Shown here: positions 1 to 7,664 of the stretch, in pieces
How positions within the stretch are numbered: the stretch's first letter is position 1
How the letters are laid out: every line of letters starts with the position of its first letter
From: Dongia_B soli
Lineage (GTDB): Bacteria; Pseudomonadota; Alphaproteobacteria; Dongiales; Dongiaceae
NCBI RefSeq assembly: GCF_034044715.1
Contig: NZ_JAXCLW010000004.1
Location: forward strand, 358,182-422,181
Length of the DNA: 64,000 nucleotides
Reading direction: 5' to 3'
Program-made: the position numbers and the translations under genes
Notes under the pieces: generated by a model
What the model saw: the letters and a program-made list of their open reading frames with translations, nothing else
What the model was told of the DNA's origin: nothing
Database searches by the model: none

Positions 1-371
1 CAGGCATCGATGGCACCGGGAACCGTCACCGCATGCGGGCCATAGGTCGGAATTTTGGTCATGCCCTTCGACAGATACCAATCACTGGTCGCCGCCATCG
101 GCGCTCGGCCTGAGCCGTTGAAAGCCAGAACCTCGCCATTGCCCTTGGGGCTGTAGAGGACGAAGCAATCGCCGCCGATACCGGTCGATTGCGGCTCGAC
201 CACCGCCTGGACCGCGGCGGCGGCAACGGCCGCATCCATCGCATTGCCGCCATCACGCAGCATTTCAATGGCCGCGAGGGTGGAGAGCGGGTGCGACGTC
301 GCTGCCATGCCACCCAGGGCACGGATCGGAGAGCGACCTGGGAAATGGAGGTCTCGGGAGAATTTGCTCAT
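1..371 (-). CDS. ggt: Gamma-glutamyltransferase, N-terminal part (runs off the window)
   Basis: The reverse-strand frame starts at the ATG at 371 and stays open to the window edge (about 123 residues). It reads GGMAATSHPLSTLAAIEML, then DGGNAMDAAVAAA and GIGGDCFVLY, the hallmark N-terminal blocks of gamma-glutamyltranspeptidases (Ntn-hydrolases). These enzymes cleave or transfer gamma-glutamyl groups from glutathione-like peptides. The catalytic Thr and the small subunit lie outside the window, so activity cannot be judged. No signal peptide is visible, which suggests a cytoplasmic member rather than the periplasmic E. coli type. It lies 43 bp downstream of the ABC permease gene on the same strand and is probably the last gene of that operon, suggesting that the imported compound is a gamma-glutamyl conjugate. 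Confidence 0.9.
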   Translation of the reverse strand, partial: MSKFSRDLHFPGRSPIRALGGMAATSHPLSTLAAIEMLRDGGNAMDAAVAAAAVQAVVEPQSTGIGGDCFVLYSPKGNGEVLAFNGSGRAPMAATSDWYLSKGMTKIPTYGPHAVTVPGAIDA

Positions 372-414
372 GTTGAACTTTCCGGCAAAATGAAGGAGCA
401 GAGTGGAGGTTCGG

Positions 415-1221
415 TTAATTCTCGCGTTTCGTACCCAATATCTGCGCGATCGAGAGCATGAGGACCGACAAGATGATCAAGCAGGTAGAGATGGCGGCGA
501 TGGTCGGGTCGATTTCGTCCCGCAACGCGTTGAACATGCGTCGGGTCAGCGTCGTCGTTTCGCCGCCCGAAATGAAGAGCGAGACGACGACTTCATCGAA
601 GGAGGTGGTGAAGGCGAACAAGGCGCCCGAGATGATCGAGAACCGGATCTGCGGTGCGGTCACCTGCCAGAAGGCCGACAGGCGCCCCGCACCGAGGCTG
701 CGCGCCACGCGCTCCTGGTTCATGTCATAGCTCCGGAAGCCGGAGAGCACCGTCAGCACGACCAGCGGAATGGCGAGGACGGTATGAGCGAGAACCAGGC
801 CGGTCAACGTATTGTTGATACCGATCCGGGCATAGAGGAAAAAGGCGCCGATCGCGATCAGGATCACCGGGATGATCAGCGGTGCCGTCAGGATCATGTT
901 GATGATGCCAGTGAAGCGCAACACACTGGCATTCAGGGCATAGGCCGCAGCGACACCTATCGGGGTGGCCAGGATCGTCGTCATGACAGCAACTTTGATC
1001 GAGACCATCGTGGCATCGCGCCATTCGATCGAACCGAAATACTCGTTATACCAGCGCAGCGACCAGGTCGGCGGGGGGAATTGCAGCAGCGTACTGTCTG
1101 AGAACGACATCGGCACGATGATCAGGCACGGCGCGATGAGGAAGAACAGCACAAAGCCGCCGACCGCATAGAGCCACAGCCGTTGCCAATGTGTAATGGG
1201 AAGACCAGTCTGATCGCTCAT
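415..1221 (-). CDS. ABC transporter permease, PotC-like
   Basis: This is a 268-residue inner-membrane permease of the spermidine/putrescine/opine-type ABC family. It has an N-terminal membrane segment near residues 15-38 and a typical periplasmic stretch ending in SLRWYNEYF. The EAA loop (ARSLGAGRLSAFWQVTAPQI) that docks on the ATPase lies in the C-terminal half. The frame is open further upstream, but the ATG at 1221 is preferred because it overlaps the stop of the preceding permease as ATGA, the usual sign of translational coupling. It would form the channel with the neighbouring PotB-like subunit. The substrate cannot be read from sequence; polyamines, opines or amino-acid derivatives are possible. 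Confidence 0.9.
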   Translation of the reverse strand: MSDQTGLPITHWQRLWLYAVGGFVLFFLIAPCLIIVPMSFSDSTLLQFPPPTWSLRWYNEYFGSIEWRDATMVSIKVAVMTTILATPIGVAAAYALNASVLRFTGIINMILTAPLIIPVILIAIGAFFLYARIGINNTLTGLVLAHTVLAIPLVVLTVLSGFRSYDMNQERVARSLGAGRLSAFWQVTAPQIRFSIISGALFAFTTSFDEVVVSLFISGGETTTLTRRMFNALRDEIDPTIAAISTCLIILSVLMLSIAQILGTKREN

Positions 1222-2144
1222 TTCCCACCCCATGCAGCCTTGATTTGGCCGCGCAGCAACCAGTTGAAGAAGCCGAGAAGACCGAAGGTCACGATCAGCA
1301 ATAAGACGCCAAGCGCACTGCCGGCGCCCCAATTGGCATAAAGGCTGGTCGTCTGCTGCATGCGCATCGCCCACATGATGACCCGGCCGCCACCCATCAA
1401 AGCCGGCGTGACGAAGAAACCGAGACAAAGCACAAAGGTAATGACGACACCGGCAGCTAGACCCGGCAGGGATAGCGGAAAGAAGATCTGCCAGAAAGTA
1501 GCAACCGGCCCGGCCCCGAGATTCATCCCGGCCCGTTGATAATCGGCGCTGATCGATTTCATCGAAGCGTAAAGCGGCAAAACCAGGAAAGGCAGCAGGA
1601 CATGAGTCATGCCAATCAGGACGCCAGTAAAATTGTTCACCAGGGCCAGCGGCTGGTCGATGACGCCAAGATCGATCAGCAAGTTATTGATCAGGCCTTT
1701 GCGTTGCAGGATCACCAGCCAGGCATAGGTGCGCACCAAGACCGAGGTCCAAAACGGCAGGATGACCAAGATCATGCAGATGGAAGCGGCGCGCCGCGGT
1801 ATCTGCGATAGCATATAAGCGAGCGGATAGCCAAGCAGGACACAGGCGCCGGTAACAGCGAAGGAAACCTTGAAGGTCGTCAGGAAGGTCTTGATATAGG
1901 AGCTCTGCTCGACGAAACGTTCGTAATTGACGAAGCTGAGCATGCCGTTTTCATCATAGAGCGACAGCCAGAACAGCCAGCCGACCGGCAGGATGATGAT
2001 GACGCCGACCAGGAAGAGGCTCGGCGAGCAGAGACCGAGCAGGCCCCAAATTTCGTTGCGGGCGTTACGCTTGAGCTCGGCGACATTCAGCTCGCCAGAT
2101 CCGACGTCGACGTCCTTGCCCGGATCGGTCACGAGGGCCGTCAT
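1218..2144 (-). CDS. ABC transporter permease, PotB-like
   Basis: A 308-residue permease with about six membrane segments, beginning with a long hydrophobic stretch near residues 35-60. An EAA-type loop (YQRAGMNLGAGPVATFWQIF) sits near the C-terminus. PotB-type subunits pair with PotC-type subunits in polyamine/opine/iron-type importers. The start at 2144 overlaps the ATPase stop by four bases (ATGA), and its own stop overlaps the next start in the same way, so the three membrane and ATPase genes are tightly coupled. The open frame runs further upstream, but that part lies inside the ATPase gene and is not expected to be used. Confidence 0.9.
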   Translation of the reverse strand: MTALVTDPGKDVDVGSGELNVAELKRNARNEIWGLLGLCSPSLFLVGVIIILPVGWLFWLSLYDENGMLSFVNYERFVEQSSYIKTFLTTFKVSFAVTGACVLLGYPLAYMLSQIPRRAASICMILVILPFWTSVLVRTYAWLVILQRKGLINNLLIDLGVIDQPLALVNNFTGVLIGMTHVLLPFLVLPLYASMKSISADYQRAGMNLGAGPVATFWQIFFPLSLPGLAAGVVITFVLCLGFFVTPALMGGGRVIMWAMRMQQTTSLYANWGAGSALGVLLLIVTFGLLGFFNWLLRGQIKAAWGGK

Positions 2145-3226
2145 GATTCGGCCTGTACGATCGCCGCATCCTCCGCATCGATCCGCAGATGGATCGGTTC
2201 GCCAGCGGCCGGCAGACGGGAGAGGACATCGCTGCGGCAATAATCCCGAAGCGCCATGACCTGGCCATCCTGCAAGGTCGCATAGCAAATGAAGCTGTCG
2301 CCCTGATAGACGACTTCACGCACCGAGGCGGCGAAGAAATTGCCCTGATCGCCGTTCGTGGTGCTATCTGCCAAGCGAACCTTTTCAGGGCGCGTCACCA
2401 ACCAATGCTGGCCGGAACCGGGCACCTGCGAGTGTGTTTTGATCTGCCTGCCTTCGTACCAGGCAACGCCGTCGCGGCATTCAACCGGCATGAAATTCGA
2501 CTCGCCGATGAAGCCGGCGACGAATTGCGTCTTCGGCCTGGTATAGAGTTCTTCCGGCTTGTCCAATTGCTCGATCCGGCCATTATTCATGACGGCGATG
2601 CGATCCGACATGGTGATTGCCTCGCGTTGATCATGAGTGACATAAACCGTGGTCATGCCAAGCCGGCGATGCAGGCTGCGCAGCTCTATCTGCATATGCT
2701 CGCGCAGCGACTTGTCCAAAGCCGAAAGCGGTTCATCCATCAGCACAATGCGCGGCTCGAAGACGATCGCGCGCGCCAAGGCGACACGCTGGCGCTGACC
2801 GCCGGAAAGCTGGTCTACGCGGCGGTCGGCATAACCGTCGAGCTTGACTTGGTGCAGCGCTTGCTCGACCTGGCGCGTGATCGTCGCCTTGTCGGCACGG
2901 CGCTGCTTCAGCGGAAAGGCGATATTGTTGAAAACGTTCATATGCGGAAAGAGCGCATAATTCTGAAACACCATGCCGATATTGCGCTTATGCGGCGGCA
3001 TGGTGATGACTTCATCGGGCCCGATCTTGATGCTGCCGGAATTGGCGCGGACGAAGCCCGCGAGGATCATCAGCAGCGTGGTCTTGCCCGAACCCGATGG
3101 CCCCAGCAAGGTGAGGAACTCGCCGGGTGCAACTTCGAGATCCAGATCTTTCAAAACGTCCTGAGACCCGAAACGCTTGACGATCTTGCGTATGCTGATT
3201 GGCGGAGCAGATAGCGCGAGAGACAA
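2141..3226 (-). CDS. ABC transporter ATP-binding protein, PotA-like
   Basis: A 361-residue ATPase of the polyamine/opine uptake class. In order, it shows the Walker A box GPSGSGKTT (about residue 43), the Q-loop (VFQNYALFPHM), the signature LSGGQRQR, the Walker B stretch IVLMDEP with D-loop SALD, and the H-loop YVTHDQ. A C-terminal TOBE-like extension of about 120 residues follows, as in PotA and UgpC. It is the energising subunit for the two permeases immediately downstream, which it overlaps by ATGA. It follows the binding-protein gene after about 100 bp that contain a hairpin. Confidence 0.93.
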   Translation of the reverse strand: MSLALSAPPISIRKIVKRFGSQDVLKDLDLEVAPGEFLTLLGPSGSGKTTLLMILAGFVRANSGSIKIGPDEVITMPPHKRNIGMVFQNYALFPHMNVFNNIAFPLKQRRADKATITRQVEQALHQVKLDGYADRRVDQLSGGQRQRVALARAIVFEPRIVLMDEPLSALDKSLREHMQIELRSLHRRLGMTTVYVTHDQREAITMSDRIAVMNNGRIEQLDKPEELYTRPKTQFVAGFIGESNFMPVECRDGVAWYEGRQIKTHSQVPGSGQHWLVTRPEKVRLADSTTNGDQGNFFAASVREVVYQGDSFICYATLQDGQVMALRDYCRSDVLSRLPAAGEPIHLRIDAEDAAIVQAES

Positions 3227-3266
3227 ATGGCACTCCCTTTGCGATCACTTGATAAAAGACATCGAC

Positions 3267-3302
3267 CTGCCGGGACGCCCCGCACGCGACGTGTCCCGGC
3301 AG
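3267..3302 (-). promoter_or_regulatory. Intercistronic hairpin after the binding-protein gene
   Basis: A perfect 10-bp inverted repeat (CTGCCGGGAC ... GTCCCGGCAG, 3267-3276 and 3293-3302) sits between the stop of the binding-protein gene and the start of the ATPase gene. No U-run follows it on the minus strand, so it is more likely a transcript-stabilising or partial-attenuation stem than a full terminator. Such stems are common where a binding protein must be made in excess over its permease. This role is inferred from position. Confidence 0.55.
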
Positions 3303-3329
3303 ATCTCTTATTCGGCTATTCTGATCCCG

Positions 3330-4370
3330 TTACTGCTGGATGAGATTGTCGAACTGCTCTTGCGCTTCGACCTGATGCTCACCCCAGAAGACCGGGTCCA
3401 GCAGAATCTGGTGCTTCATGTTTTCCGGCGAGGAGTTGATGCTGGGCATCTTTTCCGCCGGAATCTTGCCTGTATCGAAAGCCTTCTGATTGACCGGGCC
3501 GTTGGCAACGAGCAGCGGCAAATTGGCTTGAAGGTCCGGGCTCACGAAACGAGCCAGAGCCTTCATCGCCAGATCCTTGTTCTTCGATCCCTTCGGAATG
3601 ATCATGCAATCGGCGGTGAAGACGCCGTTATCGTAGCTGAAAGCAACCGGAGCGCCGCCGGTCTTCAGCGTGGTCGCCCGGCCGTTCCAGATGCTGGCCA
3701 TATCGACTTCGCCGTCCTTGAGAAGCTGCAGCGCCTGCGCGCCCGAAGACCACCAAACGTCGATATTCGGCTTGATCTTTTCCAGCGACTTGACCGCGCG
3801 CTCGATATCCAGCGGATAGAACTTGTCCATCGGCACGCCATCGGCCAACGCCGCAACCATCAGGCTTTCCGTTGGAAAGGCGCCGAGCGCACGGCGGCCC
3901 GGAAACTTCTTCACATCCCAGAAATCGGCCCAAGTCTTCGGACCATTGCCGTCCTTGAAGACGTCGGTGCGATAGATCAGGACGACCGAGGTATAGCTGA
4001 TGCCGACCCAGTCGTCGTGGACCAGGCGCGGATCGATGCCGTCGGATTTGATGACATTGTAGTCGAGCTTTTCGAACAGGCCTTCCTTGGTGCCGCGGGC
4101 GCATTCATCGGCGCCCATTTCAGCGATGTCCCACTTCACGGCATTGCCGGTTACCTGCAGCCGAACGTCGTCCAAGCCACTGGTCGTGTCCTGCTTAATT
4201 GTAATGCCGAGTTCCTTCGCCACCGGATCGAAGAAAGCCTTGGTCTGCGCTTCCTGGTAGGTGCCGCCGAAGGACGCGACCGTGATCGTCCCTTCCGCAT
4301 GAGCCGCGCTTGCCATGGCCAGCGTCGCGCCGGCCAGGGCAAAAATTCCTGCAAGTTTCACTTTTCCCAT
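3330..4370 (-). CDS. Periplasmic substrate-binding protein, PotD/opine type
   Basis: A 346-residue exported binding protein. A Sec signal peptide ends near residue 25 (ASAAHA-EG), and the mature part begins with ITVASFGGTYQEAQ, typical of family-1 (PotD/AfuA-like) solute-binding proteins. Later blocks such as WADFWDVKKFPGRRAL and VDMASIWNGRA are characteristic of spermidine/putrescine or opine-type binding proteins. The start has a good ribosome site (GGAGGGACAA then ATG). It is the first gene of the operon and lies divergently from the GntR regulator, with a palindromic operator in the shared upstream region. Ligand unknown. Confidence 0.92.
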   Translation of the reverse strand: MGKVKLAGIFALAGATLAMASAAHAEGTITVASFGGTYQEAQTKAFFDPVAKELGITIKQDTTSGLDDVRLQVTGNAVKWDIAEMGADECARGTKEGLFEKLDYNVIKSDGIDPRLVHDDWVGISYTSVVLIYRTDVFKDGNGPKTWADFWDVKKFPGRRALGAFPTESLMVAALADGVPMDKFYPLDIERAVKSLEKIKPNIDVWWSSGAQALQLLKDGEVDMASIWNGRATTLKTGGAPVAFSYDNGVFTADCMIIPKGSKNKDLAMKALARFVSPDLQANLPLLVANGPVNQKAFDTGKIPAEKMPSINSSPENMKHQILLDPVFWGEHQVEAQEQFDNLIQQ

Positions 4371-4413
4371 TTGTCCCTCCCGGAGATGTAATTCGTATTC
4401 TCATTGAGTACGA

Positions 4414-4427
4414 TATTGTATACAATA
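4414..4427. promoter_or_regulatory. Palindromic operator, probably for the adjacent GntR/FCD regulator
   Basis: TATTGTATACAATA is a perfect 14-bp palindrome lying 44 bp upstream of the binding-protein start and 148 bp upstream of the regulator start. FadR-subfamily GntR proteins with FCD domains bind short palindromes of the type TTGTATACAA, so this is a strong operator candidate for the divergent gene pair. The assignment is inferred from form and position. Confidence 0.75.
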
Positions 4428-4574
4428 ACAAATGTAGAGACAGACTCACGGGATTGTCAACCGCAGCTATTGCTCAAGGACCGTGCGTCTGGCGGCTGTG
4501 CCGTTTCCTCAGCGACACGACCTGACTTCTTTCGTTGCGAGCTAGGCCAAGCGGCCTTTTGGAGTCGACTATTT

Positions 4575-5273
4575 ATGCGAGCACCACGCAAGACCCTGCG
4601 TGCTTCGGTCTATGAATCGCTGAAGGGTATGATCGTCACCGGAGATTTGCAGCCGGGTACCCGCGTCACCGAGAGCGAACTGGCCGAACGTCTTAATGTC
4701 AGCCGCACGCCTGTGCGCGAGGCGCTGAACCGGCTGGAGCAGGATGGCCTCGTCGTCGGCCGGCCGCGGCAGGGCTATACCGTCAAGGACTTCGACCTGC
4801 ATACCTTCCGCGAAGCCTTCGAAATCCGGGAATTGCTGGATGGCTATGCGGCGGAATTGGCGACGGCCAATATTGACGCCGCCGGGAAGGAGCGTCTGCG
4901 CGGCATGGTGCAGGAATGCGAGCGGCTCGCCGCTTTGTCCGATCATTCGACCGAAGCGATGTTCGCGGAACTGCAGCTCGGCATCGATATCCACCGGGTC
5001 ATCGCCGAAATTGGTGGCAACGAGACCTTGTGTCAGGTGCTTTCCGGCCTGTTCGACAAATGCCAGCATTATGTCTGGATGGAATTGCTGTGGCTCGACG
5101 AATGGAAGGCCGCACGCGACGAGCATATGGAAATCGTCGAAGCCATCTGCAACGGCAAGGCCAGTCTCGCAGGCGAGCTTGCCCGCAAGCATGTGCAAGG
5201 ATCGCGCAACAACATCCTGCGGTTGCTGCAGACGAAGACGGCCTATCGCACCTTCCTCGCGCGCGCTTCCTGA
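4575..5273 (+). CDS. GntR family transcriptional regulator, FadR subfamily (FCD domain)
   Basis: A 232-residue regulator. The N-terminal winged helix (residues about 10-75) includes TESELAERLNVSRTPVREAL, the GntR recognition-helix signature. The all-helical FCD domain follows, with the spaced His/Asp residues (HRVIAEIGG, DEHMEIVEAI, KHVQGS) that bind a metal and a small carboxylate effector in this family. The frame is open upstream, but the ATG at 4575 gives the standard N-terminus of the family. It is divergent from the Pot-type ABC operon and probably represses it until an effector, perhaps the transported compound, binds. Its stop lies 11 bp from the convergent cyclase stop. Confidence 0.92.
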   Translation: MRAPRKTLRASVYESLKGMIVTGDLQPGTRVTESELAERLNVSRTPVREALNRLEQDGLVVGRPRQGYTVKDFDLHTFREAFEIRELLDGYAAELATANIDAAGKERLRGMVQECERLAALSDHSTEAMFAELQLGIDIHRVIAEIGGNETLCQVLSGLFDKCQHYVWMELLWLDEWKAARDEHMEIVEAICNGKASLAGELARKHVQGSRNNILRLLQTKTAYRTFLARAS

Positions 5274-5284
5274 TTCGGCTTTTG

Positions 5285-7330
5285 CTACATCAACGTATCG
5301 GCCGCGATGCCCCAAAGCCGGATCGGCTTGCGCCTGCCGCGAATGGAATGCTCGCCGAGATCGGTAAAGCCCACCAGAATCATCGCGCCGCTTTCCTGCA
5401 TGGCGCGCCGGATTAAATCGTCGCTGGCGACGATGGCGTGCTGTACGACGCGGCTGATATTTTCAATGCGGCTCGCCATATTGACCGTATCGCCAACAAC
5501 AGCGAATTCCAGCCGTTGCTCGGTGCCGATATTGCCCAAGGTCGCCGGCCCGTAATTGAGACCGATGCCGATCTGAATGCACGGCTCGCCGGCCACGGCG
5601 CGGCGGCCGTTCCACTCTTTCAAAGCCCGCGCCATATGCTGTGCCGCGATGATGGCATTGGTAGCATCCGTCTTGCCCACATAGGGCGTTCCGAAAGTCG
5701 CCATCAGCCCGTCGCCGATATATTTGTCGATGGTGCCGTTTTGCGCGAAAACCGCCGTTTCGACCAATTTGCGGAAATCGCGCAGCAAATCGATTATTTT
5801 CTCGCCGGGCATCGCGGCGACCAGTTCGGTGTAGCCGTAGATATCGGCGAAGAGAACCGCGATCGGCTGTTCGCGGGCTAGACCGGTCGCGTCGCCTGCA
5901 AGGATCAGCTCCTCCACCATATTCGGCGAAAAATGACGCGCGAGCTGTGCTCGCTGCAACTGCACGGCGGCGAGTTGCGCTTCCAATCGCTTGCGATGGG
6001 AAATATCCCGAATCACGAAGGTGAACAGGCGTTCCTCCGGCAAGGCCACCTCGGTGACCGAAAGCTCGACCGGTACCCGGCTGCTATCCGCCCGGCACCC
6101 CTCGGCCTCGATCAAACGGTCTACCGTCGTCGCCAAATCGGCATAAAGCCTGGCCGGCATCGCCGGATCGCTACAGAGGGGGGATGAAATCAGCGCGCCG
6201 ATCGAGCGGCCGAGAACTTCTTCACGGCCATAGCCAAAGATCTTCGAGGCGGCCAGATTGTATTCGACGATGCAGCCATCCGCTTCGGTGGTGATGATGG
6301 CATCGAAAGCGGTATCAAGGATGGCTCGCACACGCGCTTCACCGATCTGCAGACTGAGTTCGGCCGCCTTGAAATCAGTGATGTCGCGCATCGATCCCAC
6401 GATGCGCGTGGCCTTTCCGTGATCATAGATGATGAGACCGCGCGCAACGATCCAGTGCACCTTAGCCATGGCATCTTTGACCCTGGCTTCGAAGCGGAAC
6501 TGCTGCTCGCCGGTGGCGATGCAATGATCGAGATTGGCGATGACAGCATGCCAGTCCTCTTTCAGGAAACAGCTGAACAGCATGTCCGGCGCGTGTTCGG
6601 GGATCAGGATTGACAGATGCAGGATCTCGTGCAGCCGCGGCGCGCAATAGATTGTGCTTTCTTTCAGGTTCCAATCCCACAGCCCGTCATTTGCGCCGCG
6701 CGCCGCCAGGGCATAGCGTTCCCGGCTGAGGCGCAGCGCCTCATTGACCTGCGACCGATCGATCGCCCCCGCAATCAAGGCGGCGGCTGTCTTCAGAACA
6801 TCGATATGCAGCGCACTCCACTGGCGTTCCCAGCGGCAATCATCCAGTCCCAGGAAACCCCAAACTCCGGATTGCAGCATGATCGGTACGGAGATGAAGG
6901 CCTGGGTGCCATGCTCGATGAAGGTCTGCCTTGTCTCGCCGGTTACGCTAGAAAGCGTCGCCTGGACGATCTCGCCGCGCATGCGCGCCTCGGCCCATGC
7001 GCTCAACTGACCTTCGGCTTCCGTCAGAAGAATATTGTGATAGCGGGGATCGTCGCTCAGCCGCGCCAAGCCGGGGCTGGCCCAGTCATAGCGGCAGCTC
7101 TCCGCTGGCCGACCATCGGGGGACGGGTGAATCTCGAACAAGGTTACCCGGTTCACATCGGTGGCGTGGCCTAGCCGGTTGAGTAGTTCTTGGATGCCGG
7201 CTGACCAGTTTTCATTGCCGATGATCTTGGTTGCAGCATAGCCGACCGCATCGAGCATCGCAGTTCGGCGCGCCAGCTCATCGAGGGGCGTTTCGTGATT
7301 AATCGCGTGCGTTGCCAAAACCACGGTCAT
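5285..7330 (-). CDS. GAF-PAS-PAS class III adenylate/guanylate cyclase
   Basis: A 681-residue cytoplasmic signalling enzyme with no membrane segment. A GAF-like domain spans about residues 20-195 (VTLFEIHP, FISVPIMLQSGVWGFLGL). Two PAS domains follow, at about 205-330 (ANDGLWDWNL ... GSMRDITDFK) and 340-455 (FDAIITTEADGCIVEYN ... VIRDISHRKR). A short coiled coil leads to the cyclase domain at about 490-670. Both metal-binding aspartates are present, D496 in FADIYGYTEL and D540 in KYIGDGLMATFG, 44 residues apart as in active class III cyclases. The transition-state Asn/Arg pair occurs in GDTVNMASRIE. It is therefore probably active, making cAMP (cGMP not excluded) in response to a small molecule, redox change or light sensed by the GAF/PAS part. 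Confidence 0.92.
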   Translation of the reverse strand: MTVVLATHAINHETPLDELARRTAMLDAVGYAATKIIGNENWSAGIQELLNRLGHATDVNRVTLFEIHPSPDGRPAESCRYDWASPGLARLSDDPRYHNILLTEAEGQLSAWAEARMRGEIVQATLSSVTGETRQTFIEHGTQAFISVPIMLQSGVWGFLGLDDCRWERQWSALHIDVLKTAAALIAGAIDRSQVNEALRLSRERYALAARGANDGLWDWNLKESTIYCAPRLHEILHLSILIPEHAPDMLFSCFLKEDWHAVIANLDHCIATGEQQFRFEARVKDAMAKVHWIVARGLIIYDHGKATRIVGSMRDITDFKAAELSLQIGEARVRAILDTAFDAIITTEADGCIVEYNLAASKIFGYGREEVLGRSIGALISSPLCSDPAMPARLYADLATTVDRLIEAEGCRADSSRVPVELSVTEVALPEERLFTFVIRDISHRKRLEAQLAAVQLQRAQLARHFSPNMVEELILAGDATGLAREQPIAVLFADIYGYTELVAAMPGEKIIDLLRDFRKLVETAVFAQNGTIDKYIGDGLMATFGTPYVGKTDATNAIIAAQHMARALKEWNGRRAVAGEPCIQIGIGLNYGPATLGNIGTEQRLEFAVVGDTVNMASRIENISRVVQHAIVASDDLIRRAMQESGAMILVGFTDLGEHSIRGRRKPIRLWGIAADTLM

Positions 7331-7658
7331 GTTTTTGCCTGAACCGGTTGGACAGCGATAATCTTTGGGGAATGGCGCTTCTCGCGCCAGGAGAGGATCA
7401 TCTCACATAACAACAAAAAAGTCGCGTCTATTTTGTATCTTTTCCCGCAAGAATGTTGGAATTCTTGTGAGTATCCCTCCTGGCAACAAAGTCCGCGACC
7501 TTTGGATCGATGCCCCGAAATGAAGATTAGAGACCTATAACGAAGCAGGGCTTGGGTGCAGATACCTTTCGCGCGCATGTTTTCACTATTGAAAGCGCAA
7601 ATTTAGCCCTGTTCCGTCATACTGGTGGCGGATCCGTTCATCACGTCAGGCGTGAGGT
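7331..7658. other. Intergenic region without recognisable genes
   Basis: This 328-bp gap separates the divergent cyclase and PLP-enzyme genes and must hold both promoters. An open frame on the minus strand (7327-7578) has no family features and no convincing ribosome site. I see no tRNA, no repeat and no clear operator. Confidence 0.5.
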
Positions 7659-7664
7659 ATGGCG

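Noticed and set aside
2189..3214. A 341-codon plus-strand frame opposite the PotA-like ATPase
   Set aside because: Same reason: antisense shadow of a gene with all ABC motifs.
3177..4391. A 404-codon plus-strand open frame antisense to the binding-protein gene
   Set aside because: It mirrors a well-supported gene codon for codon in GC-rich DNA, lacks any family pattern and has no ribosome site; it is a shadow frame.
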